Source of the DNA: an uncultured Rhizobium sp.
GTDB lineage: Bacteria; Pseudomonadota; Alphaproteobacteria; Rhizobiales; Rhizobiaceae
Assembly (NCBI GenBank): GCA_945952045.1
Contig: CAMFHE010000001.1
Span: forward strand, 200,041 to 264,040
Reading direction: 5' to 3'
Length of the DNA stretch: 64,000 nt
Part shown: piece by piece, positions 15,871 through 25,494 of the stretch
Numbering within the stretch: the first letter of the stretch is position 1
Layout: every line of letters starts with the position of its first letter
Notes under the pieces: model-generated
What the model saw: the letters and a program-made list of their open reading frames with translations, nothing else
Told to the model about the DNA's origin: nothing
The model's database searches: none
Translations under genes and position numbers: made by a program

Positions 15871-17349
15871 TCAGGCGTAGTTGACCCAGATGGATTTCTC
15901 GCGCAGGAATTCCTGATAACCTTGGCGACCCATGTCCTTGCCGAAACCGGAACCCTTGAAGCCGCCGGCGGTGTAGGTGAATTCCGGGCTGCGGCCGTGC
16001 TGGTTCACGAATACCATGCCGGCGTCGATATTGTCGGCAGCCTTCAAGGCTTTGGCTATGTTCGTCGTGTGAACGCTGGCGGCGAGGCCATAGGTCGGGT
16101 GTGCGGCAAGGGCGATGCCCTCTTCCAGATCGGCGAATGTGCGGATTGTGGCAACCGGACCGAAGAACTCTTCGCGGAAACCGATGTTTTCATCGGAGAC
16201 GTTCCCGAGCAGGGTCGGGGCGTAGAAGCTGCCGGCATTGCGCGTTTCGAGCGGGCCACCGCCGGTGATGACCGAGCCGCCTTGGGCGACGGTCTCGCGC
16301 AGCATGCCGTCGATCCGCTCCATCTGCTTCTTGCTGATGATCGGGGCGAAGGTCGTGGTTTCGTCCCAGGTCGCGCCAGCCTGAATGGCCTTGGTCTTGT
16401 CAATCAGGCGCGCCGTAAACTCGTCGGCGATCCTGCTCTCGATCAGGATGCGCGAGCCGGCGGTGCAGACCTGACCGGCATTGCCCATGAAGGCCATGGC
16501 GACGCGGCCGGCGACGACGTCGAGGTCGCCGGCATCGGCGAGAACGAGCTGCGGGCTCTTGCCGCCGAGTTCGAGCGTGACCGGCTTGATACCGGACTGG
16601 GCGGCAAGCGACATGATCGCGGCGCCCGTCTGCGTCGAGCCGGTGAACGAAATCATCATGATGTCGGGATGGCGGACGATGGCCGCCCCCGTGGTGTGCC
16701 CGTAACCGTTGACGACATTGAACAGGCCGGCCGGCACACCCGCCTGTGCGGCGAGTTCGGCCAGCGCCAGCAGGCTATGAGGCGTCAGTTCCGAGGTCTT
16801 CATGACGATCGCATTGCCGGCCGCAAGCGCCGGCGCGAATTTCCACGCCGCGGTGATCATCGGGAAGTTCCACGGAACGATGGCGCCGACAATGCCATAG
16901 GGTTCGCGCCGCGTGATGCTCAGCGTGTCGGCTTCCGTCGCGGTGACCGTTCCTTCGACCTTGTCGCAGAATTCGGCGAAGTAGCGGATGACGCCAGCGG
17001 TGCGGACGGCGTCACCGGTGATTGTGCCGGAGATCAGACGGCTGGAGCCCATGGCTTCCAGCTTGCCGAGATAGGCATTGTTCTCCTCGACCAGTTGCGC
17101 GAAACGCATCAATACCTTGGCGCGCTCGCGGGGAGCGATCTTGCCCCAGCGGCTGATCTTGAGCGCCGCTTTCGCAGCCGTGACGGCTGCTTCGACGGCT
17201 GCATCGCCACCATCGGTGATGATACCCATCTGTTCGTGGTCCGAGGGGCGCAGGACCGCGATTTCGGCGCCGGGAAGCTCGATATAACGGCCGCCGATGT
17301 GATGGCCTGCCGGCACTGCGACGGTTGCGGGATCGAAACTCAAAGTCAT
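15871..17349 (-). CDS. NAD(P)-dependent aldehyde dehydrogenase
   Basis: About 492 residues from ATG 17349, which follows AAAGGAATCCGTC. Conserved parts include the oxyanion asparagine in [12 protein letters not shown], the catalytic glutamate in [10 protein letters not shown], and the nucleophile cysteine in [12 protein letters not shown]. It oxidises an aldehyde to the acid. It lies in the catabolic unit next to the GMC oxidoreductase, which fits a consecutive alcohol-to-acid conversion. A second, different aldehyde dehydrogenase is encoded divergently at 21730. Confidence 0.93.
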   Translation of the reverse strand: MTLSFDPATVAVPAGHHIGGRYIELPGAEIAVLRPSDHEQMGIITDGGDAAVEAAVTAAKAALKISRWGKIAPRERAKVLMRFAQLVEENNAYLGKLEAMGSSRLISGTITGDAVRTAGVIRYFAEFCDKVEGTVTATEADTLSITRREPYGIVGAIVPWNFPMITAAWKFAPALAAGNAIVMKTSELTPHSLLALAELAAQAGVPAGLFNVVNGYGHTTGAAIVRHPDIMMISFTGSTQTGAAIMSLAAQSGIKPVTLELGGKSPQLVLADAGDLDVVAGRVAMAFMGNAGQVCTAGSRILIESRIADEFTARLIDKTKAIQAGATWDETTTFAPIISKKQMERIDGMLRETVAQGGSVITGGGPLETRNAGSFYAPTLLGNVSDENIGFREEFFGPVATIRTFADLEEGIALAAHPTYGLAASVHTTNIAKALKAADNIDAGMVFVNQHGRSPEFTYTAGGFKGSGFGKDMGRQGYQEFLREKSIWVNYA

Positions 17350-17453
17350 GACGGATTCCTTTCGCAGCAAAGCAATCTCTGCCCGCTGCCAGATCGATAC
17401 GGGCGTCATCGGGACGCCGGGAGACAAGGCCGGGCCGACCGGCCTTTGAAAAT

Positions 17454-18290
17454 TCAGCCGTTTTCCTTCATGCGGGCCTCGAGGAAAGGCCGCAGCAGGT
17501 CGGCGGATTCGTGGAAACGGCCGACGAAGCTTTTCAGACGCGGATGCTCGGGATGCAACAGGACCTGCTCGGGCGGACCCTGCTCGACAATGACGCCCTG
17601 GTCGAGGAAGACGACACGATCGGCCACTTCGAAGGCGAAGCCGAGTTCATGCGTCACGATCACCATCGTCATGCCCGTGGCGGCAAGATCGACGATCGCC
17701 TTCATCACTTCGCCGACGAGTTCCGGATCGAGCGCCGATGTCGGTTCGTCGAACAACATGACCTTCGGCTGCATCGCCATGCCGCGCGCGATGGCCACAC
17801 GCTGCTGCTGGCCGCCGGAAAGCTGGCGCGGATATTTGTCGACATGCTGCTCCAGCCCCATCAGGGTCAGAAGCTGCATGGCCTTCTGGCGGACCGCAGC
17901 CGGATTTTCCTTCTTGACGACGACAGGACCTTCCATGACGTTCTGCAACGCCGTCATATGCGGGAAAAGGTTGAACTGCTGGAAGACCATGCCGGTCTTG
18001 GAGCGGATGCGGTTGACATCCTGCTTGCTAATCTTGCTGCCACCCTTGCCGCCAGCATCCGCGTGGAAGATCAGGTCGTTGTCGATCGAGATCTTGCCGC
18101 TGGTTGGCGTATTGAGCAGGTTGATGCAGCGCAGGAGCGTTGTCTTGCCGGAGCCGCTGGCGCCGATGAGAACGACGACCTCGCCTTCCTTGACGGAAAG
18201 ATCGACGCCCTTGAGAACCTGGCGCTCTCCGAACTGGAGGCAGATGCGGTCGAGCTTGAGAAGCTCGGACTTCTTGGCTTCATTGGTCAT
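17454..18290 (-). CDS. Amino acid ABC transporter ATP-binding protein (polar amino acid type)
   Basis: About 278 residues from ATG 18290. Walker A is [13 protein letters not shown], the signature [17 protein letters not shown], and Walker [15 protein letters not shown], followed by the H loop VTHELGFA. This is the HisP/GlnQ type. A longer frame upstream on the same strand merely overlaps the permease gene and is not used. Its ATG overlaps the stop of the permease gene (ATGA). Together with the permease and binding protein it imports the substrate of the surrounding catabolic enzymes. Confidence 0.95.
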   Translation of the reverse strand: MTNEAKKSELLKLDRICLQFGERQVLKGVDLSVKEGEVVVLIGASGSGKTTLLRCINLLNTPTSGKISIDNDLIFHADAGGKGGSKISKQDVNRIRSKTGMVFQQFNLFPHMTALQNVMEGPVVVKKENPAAVRQKAMQLLTLMGLEQHVDKYPRQLSGGQQQRVAIARGMAMQPKVMLFDEPTSALDPELVGEVMKAIVDLAATGMTMVIVTHELGFAFEVADRVVFLDQGVIVEQGPPEQVLLHPEHPRLKSFVGRFHESADLLRPFLEARMKENG

Positions 18291-18943
18291 TTCGCGGGCA
18301 CTCCACCCTTTTCGAGCTTCCGGGCGAGATAGGTCAGAGGCACGAGAATGATCAGGAAGATGGCGCCGACCGCCGTGTAGACTTCCATCGGGCGATAGGT
18401 GAACGAGGAGATATAGCTTGCCTGGTAAAGCAGGTCGGGAACCGTGATCATCGACAGGAGCGTCGTGTTCTTCATCTGGATGATCGATTGGCCGGCAAGC
18501 GGGGGGATCATGCGGCGGAAGGCCTGCGGCAGAATGATGCGGCGCATGCGCTGGCCGTAGGACATGCCGATCGCGGTTGCGGCGTCGGTCTGGCCGGGGT
18601 CGACCGACTGCACCCCGGCGCGCAGGATTTCGGCATAGAACGAGCCGATATAGCAGCTGAGGCCAATGAAGCCGGCCCAGAATTTCGTTACGTTGATGCC
18701 GGCAAAGATCGGGAATGCGTAATACACCCAGAGCAACGTCACGAGCAGCGGGATATTCCGGAAGAATTCGACGTAGATCTGGCCGAAGAGAACAAGCGGC
18801 CGGAACGTGGTGAGCTGGATCAGGCCAATGACAAGGCCGATGACAAGACCGGCGGCGATCGTGATGACCGTGAAGTAGAGGGTCATCAACAGGCCTTGCC
18901 AGAGCAGGCCGATATTGTTGGTGATGACGGTGTAATCGAACAT
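18287..18943 (-). CDS. Amino acid ABC transporter permease (HisM/GlnP type)
   Basis: About 218 residues from ATG 18943 with GAGGA five bases upstream. Four to five membrane helices are visible, with the family's EAA loop around [24 protein letters not shown] residues ([20 protein letters not shown]). In this family one permease may form a homodimer, and only one permease gene is present here. Encoded between the binding protein and the ATPase. Confidence 0.94.
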   Translation of the reverse strand: MFDYTVITNNIGLLWQGLLMTLYFTVITIAAGLVIGLVIGLIQLTTFRPLVLFGQIYVEFFRNIPLLVTLLWVYYAFPIFAGINVTKFWAGFIGLSCYIGSFYAEILRAGVQSVDPGQTDAATAIGMSYGQRMRRIILPQAFRRMIPPLAGQSIIQMKNTTLLSMITVPDLLYQASYISSFTYRPMEVYTAVGAIFLIILVPLTYLARKLEKGGVPAK

Positions 18944-18997
18944 AACTGTCCTCACGCGTTCGAAGCGAGGGAAACACCGGGTCAGGCCGGTGGCGGG

Positions 18998-19021
18998 CCC
19001 GACCGCGCGTAAGCGGCCGGG
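18998..19021 (-). other. Intercistronic hairpin after the binding-protein gene
   Basis: Read on the minus strand, CCCGGCCGC and GCGGTCGGG form a 9-base stem with one mismatch and a 6-base loop, about 20 bases after the stop of the substrate-binding protein gene. Such hairpins commonly protect the upstream mRNA so that the binding protein is made in excess over the permease. Confidence 0.45.
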
Positions 19022-19039
19022 CTTTGTCTCGGGAGATGC

Positions 19040-19876
19040 TTAGAAGCTGAAGTTCGGCGGCAGGATCGAAAGGTCGATGCCGCGATCTTCCCAGGCGCGC
19101 TGCAGCTTGCCCTGGGCCTTGCCGAGCGAGCGCTGCTGAAGGACCCAGTTGGTCAGGAAGTTGATGTAGCCTTCATTGCCGGCCTTGCGGGCGACGGCGA
19201 GCGTTGCCGGATTGCGCAGCAGCGGCTCAGGTACGGAAACATTGCCGATCTTCTGGTTGGAGATCTGCAGGGCGTCGAACACGGCGAAGACGACGGCATC
19301 GGCGCGGTTGGACTGCAGTTCCATCAGAGCAAGGCCACGATCTTCGACCGGAGTGATCTTTGCCTTCGGCAGCAGGGCTTCAGCCACGATCTGCATGGTC
19401 GAACCCTTCTGGACGACGACGGTCTTTGCCGGATCGTTGAGCTCGGCCCAGGTCTTCACCGGCTTGCCGGGAGGCGTCAGCACGGCCCAGGCGTCGGTGA
19501 ACAGCGGCTCCCAGAGATAATCGACGACAAGGCCGCGCTTCGGGTTCGGGTTCACGCCAATGGCGATGTCGATCTTGTTCGACTGGAAGTCTGCGGCAAG
19601 GTTGCCCCAGGTGGTTTCGACCGGCTCGAGCTTGACGCCGAGTTCGGTGGCGATGTCGCCGAGGAATTCGTAATAGAAGCCGCTCCACTGGCCGGTCGCG
19701 GGATCCTTGATGTAGCCGGGCTCTTCACCGGTCATGACCGGAACCTTGAGCACGCCGGAAGCGCGGATTTCGTCGATGACCTTCGACGGGTTTTCCTGCG
19801 CCGACGCGGCAATCGGCGCCGCGACGAGAGACAGTGCGATAGCTGCTGCTGAAATTATCTTGCTAAACGAAAACAT
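19040..19876 (-). CDS. Amino acid ABC transporter substrate-binding protein (SBP family 3)
   Basis: 278 residues with a signal peptide ([20 protein letters not shown], cleavage after SA). The mature protein has the bilobal family 3 pattern: [15 protein letters not shown], then FSSNK-like ligand strand ([16 protein letters not shown]) and the second lobe with [12 protein letters not shown]. This type binds amino acids or small polar solutes in the periplasm. Transcribed just after the epimerase gene (23-base gap). Confidence 0.94.
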   Translation of the reverse strand: MFSFSKIISAAAIALSLVAAPIAASAQENPSKVIDEIRASGVLKVPVMTGEEPGYIKDPATGQWSGFYYEFLGDIATELGVKLEPVETTWGNLAADFQSNKIDIAIGVNPNPKRGLVVDYLWEPLFTDAWAVLTPPGKPVKTWAELNDPAKTVVVQKGSTMQIVAEALLPKAKITPVEDRGLALMELQSNRADAVVFAVFDALQISNQKIGNVSVPEPLLRNPATLAVARKAGNEGYINFLTNWVLQQRSLGKAQGKLQRAWEDRGIDLSILPPNFSF

Positions 19877-19899
19877 GATGTTCCCCTTTTTTTGGAGCG

Positions 19900-20892
19900 T
19901 TAGCGGCTAAGAAACCCCTTCGAAAGCGGATCATCCGCTTCGAAGAAGATGGTCTGCGTGGAGGTGACGAAGGCGTTGCCTTCGATTTCCACGATTGCGG
20001 CAGCCCGGCCGGCGACGTCTGTCGTCCCTGCGAGACCGGCCTCGAACGGAATGCCGAAGATGTTGCGGGCGTGATAGGCTTCGCCGGGCGTAAGCTCACC
20101 CTTGTGCAGCAGGTGCGTCATGCGCGCCGAGGTGCCGGTGCCGCAGGGCGAGCGGTCGAACTTGTTGGATTCCAGCACGAGGAAATGGACGGCGCTGTCT
20201 GGACTATCCGCCACATAGAAAAGAACGCTCGGCGCGGGCGAACCTTCGAAAAGCGGCATGCCGGCGATTGCGTCCTTGATGGCCTGCTTGATCGCCGCGC
20301 CCTTCAACATCAGGCTCGAGGCGCGCTCCGGTTCGAGCGCAAGTCCGAGCGACGTCGCATCGACCAGCGCGTACCACATGCCGCCGTAGACGATATCGGT
20401 CGTCACGGGACCGACGCCGTCGACATCGACGACGAGGCCTTCAAGCCCGACATAGCTTGGAACGTTCTGAATACGCGCGGCCGAAAGTGCGCCGTTGCCA
20501 TCCCAGATCAGGCCGACCGTCACGACACCCGCAGGGGTTTCCAAGGTAAAGCTGTCACCGGTCTGCGGGCTGATCTGGCCGGTAAAGGCCAATGTTTTCG
20601 CAAAGCCGATCGTCCCGTGACCGCACATGTCGAGATAGACATAGGACGAGATGAAGAACGCGCCGTAATCGGCGACATCCGAATGCACGGGGACCAGCCC
20701 GACCATTGCCGCATGGCCGCGCGGTTCGTGCAAAAGGGCGGGGCGCAAGTGATCGAAGCGGGCGCGGAAATCGTCGCGCCGTTCCAGCACGCTCTTGCCT
20801 GCAAGTTTGGGGATGCCGCTCAGGATGACGCGCGTCGGATGCCCCGCCGTATGGCTGTCTATGACGCTGAAGGCGGCGCTGAGGGGTACCAT
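19900..20892 (-). CDS. Proline racemase family protein, probable hydroxyproline 2-epimerase type
   Basis: 330 residues. Both catalytic cysteines of the racemase/epimerase branch are present: Cys90 in DMCGHGTIG and Cys250 in RSPCGTGTSA. Dehydratase members of the family replace the first cysteine, so epimerase activity is more likely. In rhizobial hydroxyproline use, this enzyme converts trans-4-hydroxy-L-proline to the cis-D form, which a DadA-like dehydrogenase then oxidises; both are found in this cluster. It is 6 bases from the GntR gene. The actual substrate could be another cyclic or hydroxylated amino acid. Confidence 0.88.
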   Translation of the reverse strand: MVPLSAAFSVIDSHTAGHPTRVILSGIPKLAGKSVLERRDDFRARFDHLRPALLHEPRGHAAMVGLVPVHSDVADYGAFFISSYVYLDMCGHGTIGFAKTLAFTGQISPQTGDSFTLETPAGVVTVGLIWDGNGALSAARIQNVPSYVGLEGLVVDVDGVGPVTTDIVYGGMWYALVDATSLGLALEPERASSLMLKGAAIKQAIKDAIAGMPLFEGSPAPSVLFYVADSPDSAVHFLVLESNKFDRSPCGTGTSARMTHLLHKGELTPGEAYHARNIFGIPFEAGLAGTTDVAGRAAAIVEIEGNAFVTSTQTIFFEADDPLSKGFLSR

Positions 20893-20898
20893 GACGGC

Positions 20899-21576
20899 CT
20901 ACTTTCCAAAGGAGCGCGCGACTTCGTCGCGCATGCTCTGCCAGATCTCGCGGATCAGGTTTTCCGTCACCGCCTGGGCGGTGGCGCCATCGCCGGCGAG
21001 GATTGCGTCGAAGATGCGCGTCGTGTCGTCGAGCGAGAGCTTGATCATGTCCGGGTTCTGCTCATAGGCGTGAAAGCGGTAGCGCAACGCCTGTTTTTCC
21101 AACCCTTGCAGCAGGCGCCGCAGCGTCCGGTTGTCGGCAAGATCGTAGATGAGGAAGGAGCCGCGAACGTCGGCGGTGAAGAAGCGCCGGACATCGCCGC
21201 TTGCCTGCGTTTCCTCCAGAGCGCGCTGGACGTCGCGCAGTTCCCGTTTGAGGGCGTCATTATCGGACTCCGCAGCCTGACGCGCCACCAGCCCTTCGAG
21301 AGGATTGCGGGCGGTGTAGACTTCGTCGAAATCCTTCTGCGACATCGGCGCAACCCAGATGCCCCGCCGCGCCTCACGGATCACCAGGCCATCGCGCTCC
21401 AGCAATCGCAGCGCTTCGCGCACCGGCGAGCGGCTGACCCCATAGCGATCCGCCACGGTTTCTTCCGTCAGCCGCTCTTCCGATTTCAGTCGGCCAACGA
21501 TGATCTCCTCCTCCAGGCGTTGGGCAACGCTTTCGGGAATGGAGATCGACAAATTCTGGGTTCGTTGAATAAGCAT
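20899..21576 (-). CDS. GntR-family transcriptional regulator, FCD subfamily
   Basis: 225 residues. Winged helix-turn-helix in the first 75 residues (LTEETVADRYGVSRSPVREA, then DGLVIREARRGIWV) and a helical FCD domain after that (RNPLEGLVARQAAE). First gene of the minus-strand catabolic unit, with the promoter region facing the aldehyde dehydrogenase gene at 21730. A TGTATACA palindrome lies just upstream of its start, so it very probably represses both directions until the substrate is present. Confidence 0.92.
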   Translation of the reverse strand: MLIQRTQNLSISIPESVAQRLEEEIIVGRLKSEERLTEETVADRYGVSRSPVREALRLLERDGLVIREARRGIWVAPMSQKDFDEVYTARNPLEGLVARQAAESDNDALKRELRDVQRALEETQASGDVRRFFTADVRGSFLIYDLADNRTLRRLLQGLEKQALRYRFHAYEQNPDMIKLSLDDTTRIFDAILAGDGATAQAVTENLIREIWQSMRDEVARSFGK

Positions 21577-21586
21577 GTGGACACCA

Positions 21587-21604
21587 TACTGTATACAATG
21601 TACA
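21587..21604. promoter_or_regulatory. GntR (FCD) operator
   Basis: The sequence ATACTGTATACAATGTAC holds the perfect palindrome TGTATACA (21590-21597), a core often bound by FCD-type GntR regulators. It lies 11 bases before the regulator's start codon and between the two divergent units. Confidence 0.6.
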
Positions 21605-21729
21605 TGTCAATCATGACGGCCCAAAAATTTCGGCGCGACGGACTTTGCTGCAAATGCGCAACCGGTCTTCGCCCTCGGATGACGGCAGCCAAAAGGATGT
21701 TCCGGATCGACCGGGAGAAAGGACTGAGA

Positions 21730-23160
21730 ATGTATAGCGAGCGACTTGAACTCTTGATCGACGGCACCTTCCGGGCTGGAAGCGACGGCGCAGGCGAGGA
21801 CGTGATCGACCCGGCGACGGGCGAGGCCCTGGCGCATCTTCCGCATGCCTCGCGCGCCGATCTTGACGAAGCCTTGGCGGCGTCTGCCCGCGGTTTCAAG
21901 GTCTGGAAGGCCATGACAGCGATCCAGCGCTATGCGATCATGGATAAGGCTGCGGACCTGATCGAGGCGCGCAAGGCCGAGATTGCCCGTACGCTGACGC
22001 TGGAAAACGGCAAGCCGCTTGCCGAGGCAATCGGTGAAGTCCAGTTTTCGGCGGATGTGGTGCGCTGGTATGCGGAGGAAGGAAAGCGCGCTTACGGCCG
22101 GATCGTGCCTGCGCGCATTCCCGGTGTTCGCCAGATGGTCTTCAAGGAGCCCGTCGGTCCTGTCGCGGCGTTCGCGGCATGGAATTTCCCGGCAAGCAAT
22201 GTCATCCGCAAGATCGCAGGCGCGCTCGGCGCTGGCTGCTCGATCATCATCAAGCCGGCGGAGGAAACGCCCGGCACTGCAGTCGCCTTCGGCCGCTGCT
22301 TTCAGGAGGCGGGCCTGCCGGCCGGCGTGCTCAATATCGTGTTCGGCAAGCCGGCGGAGGTCTCGGCCTACCTGCTTGCCTCGCCGATCCCCAGGAAGGT
22401 GTCGCTGACCGGCTCGACCGCCGTCGGCAAACTTCTCCAGAAACTCGCGGCCGATACGCTGAAGCGCTGCACGATGGAGTTGGGCGGTCATTCGCCTGTT
22501 ATCGTTTACGAGGATGCCGATCTGGAGAAGACGCTCGACACGGTCGTCACCTTCAAGTTCCGCAACGCCGGACAGGTCTGCACGTCGCCGACGCGGTTTT
22601 ACGTGCATGAAAGCCTGTATGACGGCTTTGTCACCGGTTTTGCAGAACGTACCCGTCGCCTGAAAATCGGCCACGGCCTGGATGAAGGTACCCAGATGGG
22701 CCCGATGATCGCCGCACGTCGCCTCGACGTCATGGACGGTTTCGTCGCCGATGCCAAGGCAAATGGCGCTGAGGTCGTTACCGGCGGCGAGCGGATCGGT
22801 AACAAGGGGTACTTCTATGCGCCGACGCTGCTGAAGAACGTTCCGGACGGCGCCCGGATCATGAGCGAGGAACCCTTTGGGCCGATCGCACCCACGACCT
22901 CGTTCTCGACGTTCGACGACGTAATCGAACGTGCGAATTCCTTGCCTTACGGTTTGGCTTCGTTCGTCTTTACCCGCAACGGCGCATTGGCGCAGAAGAC
23001 CGAAGCGGCCCTCGAAGCCGGTATGGTCGGCGTCAATCACATGGTGGTCTCGACGGCGGAAACGCCGTTCGGCGGCGTCAACGAGAGCGGCTATGGCTCG
23101 GAATCCGGCATCGAAGGTCTCGACGCCTATATGCGAACCAAATTCGTCACCGAAGTCTGA
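21730..23160 (+). CDS. NAD-dependent aldehyde dehydrogenase (succinate/alpha-ketoglutarate semialdehyde type)
   Basis: About 476 residues from ATG 21730, which follows AAAGGA with 6-base spacing; the open frame extends far upstream but that part is antisense to the epimerase gene. The family landmarks are AAWNFPASNVIRK, VSLTGSTAVGK, the glutamate in MELGGHSPVIV and the cysteine in NAGQVCTSPTRF. It is closest in look to semialdehyde dehydrogenases; in hydroxyproline breakdown the final step is oxidation of alpha-ketoglutarate semialdehyde. Divergent from the GntR-led unit and sharing its operator. Confidence 0.92.
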   Translation: MYSERLELLIDGTFRAGSDGAGEDVIDPATGEALAHLPHASRADLDEALAASARGFKVWKAMTAIQRYAIMDKAADLIEARKAEIARTLTLENGKPLAEAIGEVQFSADVVRWYAEEGKRAYGRIVPARIPGVRQMVFKEPVGPVAAFAAWNFPASNVIRKIAGALGAGCSIIIKPAEETPGTAVAFGRCFQEAGLPAGVLNIVFGKPAEVSAYLLASPIPRKVSLTGSTAVGKLLQKLAADTLKRCTMELGGHSPVIVYEDADLEKTLDTVVTFKFRNAGQVCTSPTRFYVHESLYDGFVTGFAERTRRLKIGHGLDEGTQMGPMIAARRLDVMDGFVADAKANGAEVVTGGERIGNKGYFYAPTLLKNVPDGARIMSEEPFGPIAPTTSFSTFDDVIERANSLPYGLASFVFTRNGALAQKTEAALEAGMVGVNHMVVSTAETPFGGVNESGYGSESGIEGLDAYMRTKFVTEV

Positions 23161-23397
23161 TACACGGGAAGGCCTGCGGCGCGCTCTTCGCTCGCCGCAG
23201 GCAGAAGGTCGCCATTGGCAAAGAGACGCGCGGCCTTAGACTTGAGCGCGAAGAATTTTGCCGGCTTGTCGGTGAATATGCGATTGCCTTGTCGCGACGG
23301 GTTTGAGTTTCAAATTCTATCGCCCTATTGCCGGATGAAAGTCTGCAATAAGATTTCCGAGATATGCCGTCCCCGGTCGGCGATAGCGGAGATCACT

Positions 23398-24222
23398 ATG
23401 GCGAATTCGATCCTGAGCAGAACGGTCGAGATCGTGCGCGCGCGTCTTGGCCGTGCACTTGACGACATCACGATCGAACGCATTGCAACCGGCGCCTTCT
23501 TTACCGGCGTCAAGCTGTCGACTGGCCATGCCGGGGCCTGCGCCTCGCCGGTCGGAGATGTTGCAAATGCCGCCTTGGGCCCGGTTTCGGCAGCTGCGTT
23601 GCGCGGCTGCCGCGCCACCGATCTTCTGGATGCCGTGGTGGATGAGGTGGGCATACGGCGAACACTGGGCATCGCCACGTTGAACGCGCTGGCGCAACTG
23701 TCTAATGAAACCCAGGCGGCGGCGGGCTATGAGGTTGTGGAAGGTCTGGACGCCTTCGCGGCTGCGCAGGTAAGGGTCGAGGAAACCGTCGTCGTGGTCG
23801 GGGCCTTCGTGCCGTTCCTGCGTGCCTTGCGGCAGATGGGCGCAAGGCACTGGGTGCTAGAGAAAGACCCATCCACGTTGCAGCCTTGTGAAATGCCCCA
23901 TTTTTTGCCGGCGGAAAGAGCGGCCGAGGTCGTGCCTACCGCCGATTTGCTGATCATCACCGGCACGACGCTGGCAAACGACACCTTCGGCCCACTGATT
24001 GGGTTGGCGAAGGCATCGGCGCGCATCGTGGTCGTCGGCCCGAGCGTAACCATGATCCCCGATGCGTTTTTCGAGCGTGGCTGCCATATCCTCGGCGGCA
24101 TCCGGGTGAGGGAAGCCGATGCGTTCCTCGATATTCTCGGCGACGGCGGCGCGGGGCATCATGTCTTCGGCAAATCGGCGACCAAGATCATCCTTAGGAA
24201 GCGGGATATAGGGGGCCGTTAA
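23398..24222 (+). CDS. DUF364/DUF4213 domain protein (putative metal-chelation related)
   Basis: About 274 residues from ATG 23398 (GGAG six bases upstream). The N-terminal part has the DUF4213-type segment ALDDITIERIATGAFFTGVK and STGHAGACASPVG. The C-terminal Rossmann-like half shows VVVVGAFVPFLRALR, DLLIITGTTLANDT and VVVVGPSVTMIPD, as in DUF364, a family annotated as possibly binding heavy metals or their chelates and often found beside metal transporters. Here no such transporter is adjacent. The 237 bases before it hold no gene. It ends 6 bases before the convergent DUF2325 gene. Confidence 0.8.
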   Translation: MANSILSRTVEIVRARLGRALDDITIERIATGAFFTGVKLSTGHAGACASPVGDVANAALGPVSAAALRGCRATDLLDAVVDEVGIRRTLGIATLNALAQLSNETQAAAGYEVVEGLDAFAAAQVRVEETVVVVGAFVPFLRALRQMGARHWVLEKDPSTLQPCEMPHFLPAERAAEVVPTADLLIITGTTLANDTFGPLIGLAKASARIVVVGPSVTMIPDAFFERGCHILGGIRVREADAFLDILGDGGAGHHVFGKSATKIILRKRDIGGR

Positions 24223-24228
24223 CCCCGC

Positions 24229-25455
24229 CTATGCCTTGCCGTCAGCGCCGCCGCCGCTGATGGCGGCGAGGAAGCTCGCAAGGCCGGCGGAGCGCAGGGG
24301 CGTATAGGGTTTGTCCTGTTCGCGGCAGAGCCGTTTAAGGATGCCGGCAGCCGTATGGCTGATATGATCGACGGGGAAAAGGACCGTCGCCGCCTGACCG
24401 ATCAGCGCGGGAAGCAAGGTGGTGCTGTCTTCCATGCCGCCGTCATGCAGCAGAAGATCGACATTGCGGCTTTCGGCGCAGGTCCGCAGGTGGTCGAAAA
24501 GGTTGCGACGTCCGCCGACATAGAGGATCGGGCCGGGCGGGCTCGGGCGGGCGCTATGCTCTCGCGGATTTGTAGCGATGGCCGCCTCCAGCGCCTCGTT
24601 TTCGCGCAACAAGGCGTGGTTCAGTGCCTGCAGCCGGTCGGCGGCGTTGCGGAGGGCCTCGTGCTTTTCCTCCATCTCCGCAATTTTCTGCGACAGGCCG
24701 GCTGTGCGGGCGTCATCGGGATGGAGAAGCGCAGCGGCATTCTCGCGGCTGGCCATCGGCCGCACGATGGAGGCGGCGATCGCTTCGGCCTGGATCAGCC
24801 TTTCCTCGAGTTGCCGGATGCGCTGTTGCTGGTCGGTTCGTTCGTCGGCGGCGACTTTCAGGCGCTGTTCCTGGCGGGCGGCCTTCTGGCGCGCCTGTTC
24901 CAGATCCTTTTCAAGTTGCGTCAACCGGGCGATATCGAGGCGGCTGGCGCTTCCGACGAGATGGGAGAGCATATGCACCTCGCCGAAGATCTCGCGGATC
25001 AGGGTCTGTGTGCTGCCCGGATGGGTCATCAGCGCCCAATAGGGACCGGCAATGTCGCCGCGGTCGAAGGAGGCGCGCCAGATTTGTCGCAGCTCCGCCT
25101 CGTCCGCCTGACGCGGAATACGCTTGATGCTTGCCTCGTGGCGCTTGTCGAGCGCCTTGTTCAGCAGTTTGGCCGCCTGGTCACGCTGGCCGGCAAGGCG
25201 CACGCCGCAGCCATGCAGCGCGTGGTCCGTCGCCGTACGGGCATCGTCCTGCCCGGTCTTGATGAGCACCTGGCGCAGTTCCCCCGCCGTCAGGCATGTG
25301 CCGATGATCGAGCAGTGGAAGGTTGAAGGGATCTCCCAGCTGCGCAGCCGTTGAGCGCCGCTTTTCATTTCGCCGTCATTCGGCAAGGCCGAAAGCGGGA
25401 GGCTTATGCCGGTCATGGGGACGCCGTGGGATTTGAGGCGGGGCAGGGTGGGCAT
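24229..25455 (-). CDS. DUF2325 domain protein with coiled-coil centre
   Basis: About 408 residues from ATG 25455. The N-terminal 60-110 region carries clustered Cys and His (STFHCSIIGTCLT and HALHGCGV), a possible metal or heme site. The middle (about 190-310) is a long coiled coil rich in Glu, Gln and Arg. The C-terminal 90 residues are DUF2325 (ILYVGGRRNLFDHLRTCAES, ATVLFPVDHISHTAAG). I know no proven function for the family. It forms a minus-strand pair with the Nudix-fold gene 39 bases upstream. Confidence 0.75.
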   Translation of the reverse strand: MPTLPRLKSHGVPMTGISLPLSALPNDGEMKSGAQRLRSWEIPSTFHCSIIGTCLTAGELRQVLIKTGQDDARTATDHALHGCGVRLAGQRDQAAKLLNKALDKRHEASIKRIPRQADEAELRQIWRASFDRGDIAGPYWALMTHPGSTQTLIREIFGEVHMLSHLVGSASRLDIARLTQLEKDLEQARQKAARQEQRLKVAADERTDQQQRIRQLEERLIQAEAIAASIVRPMASRENAAALLHPDDARTAGLSQKIAEMEEKHEALRNAADRLQALNHALLRENEALEAAIATNPREHSARPSPPGPILYVGGRRNLFDHLRTCAESRNVDLLLHDGGMEDSTTLLPALIGQAATVLFPVDHISHTAAGILKRLCREQDKPYTPLRSAGLASFLAAISGGGADGKA

Positions 25456-25494
25456 AGGTATTCCAATCCGAAAAAGTAGCGGCAAAACAGCTTG

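Noticed and set aside
15922..18351. 809-codon open frame on the plus strand
   Set aside because: Antisense to the aldehyde dehydrogenase and ABC transporter genes, whose motifs are complete on the other strand.
17454..18977. 507-codon version of the ABC ATPase
   Set aside because: The extra N-terminal part is an out-of-frame reading of the permease gene; the ATPase starts at 18290.
20071..21729. Upstream extension of the aldehyde dehydrogenase frame
   Set aside because: The open frame runs back through the epimerase and GntR genes, but the ribosome site and family start are at 21730.
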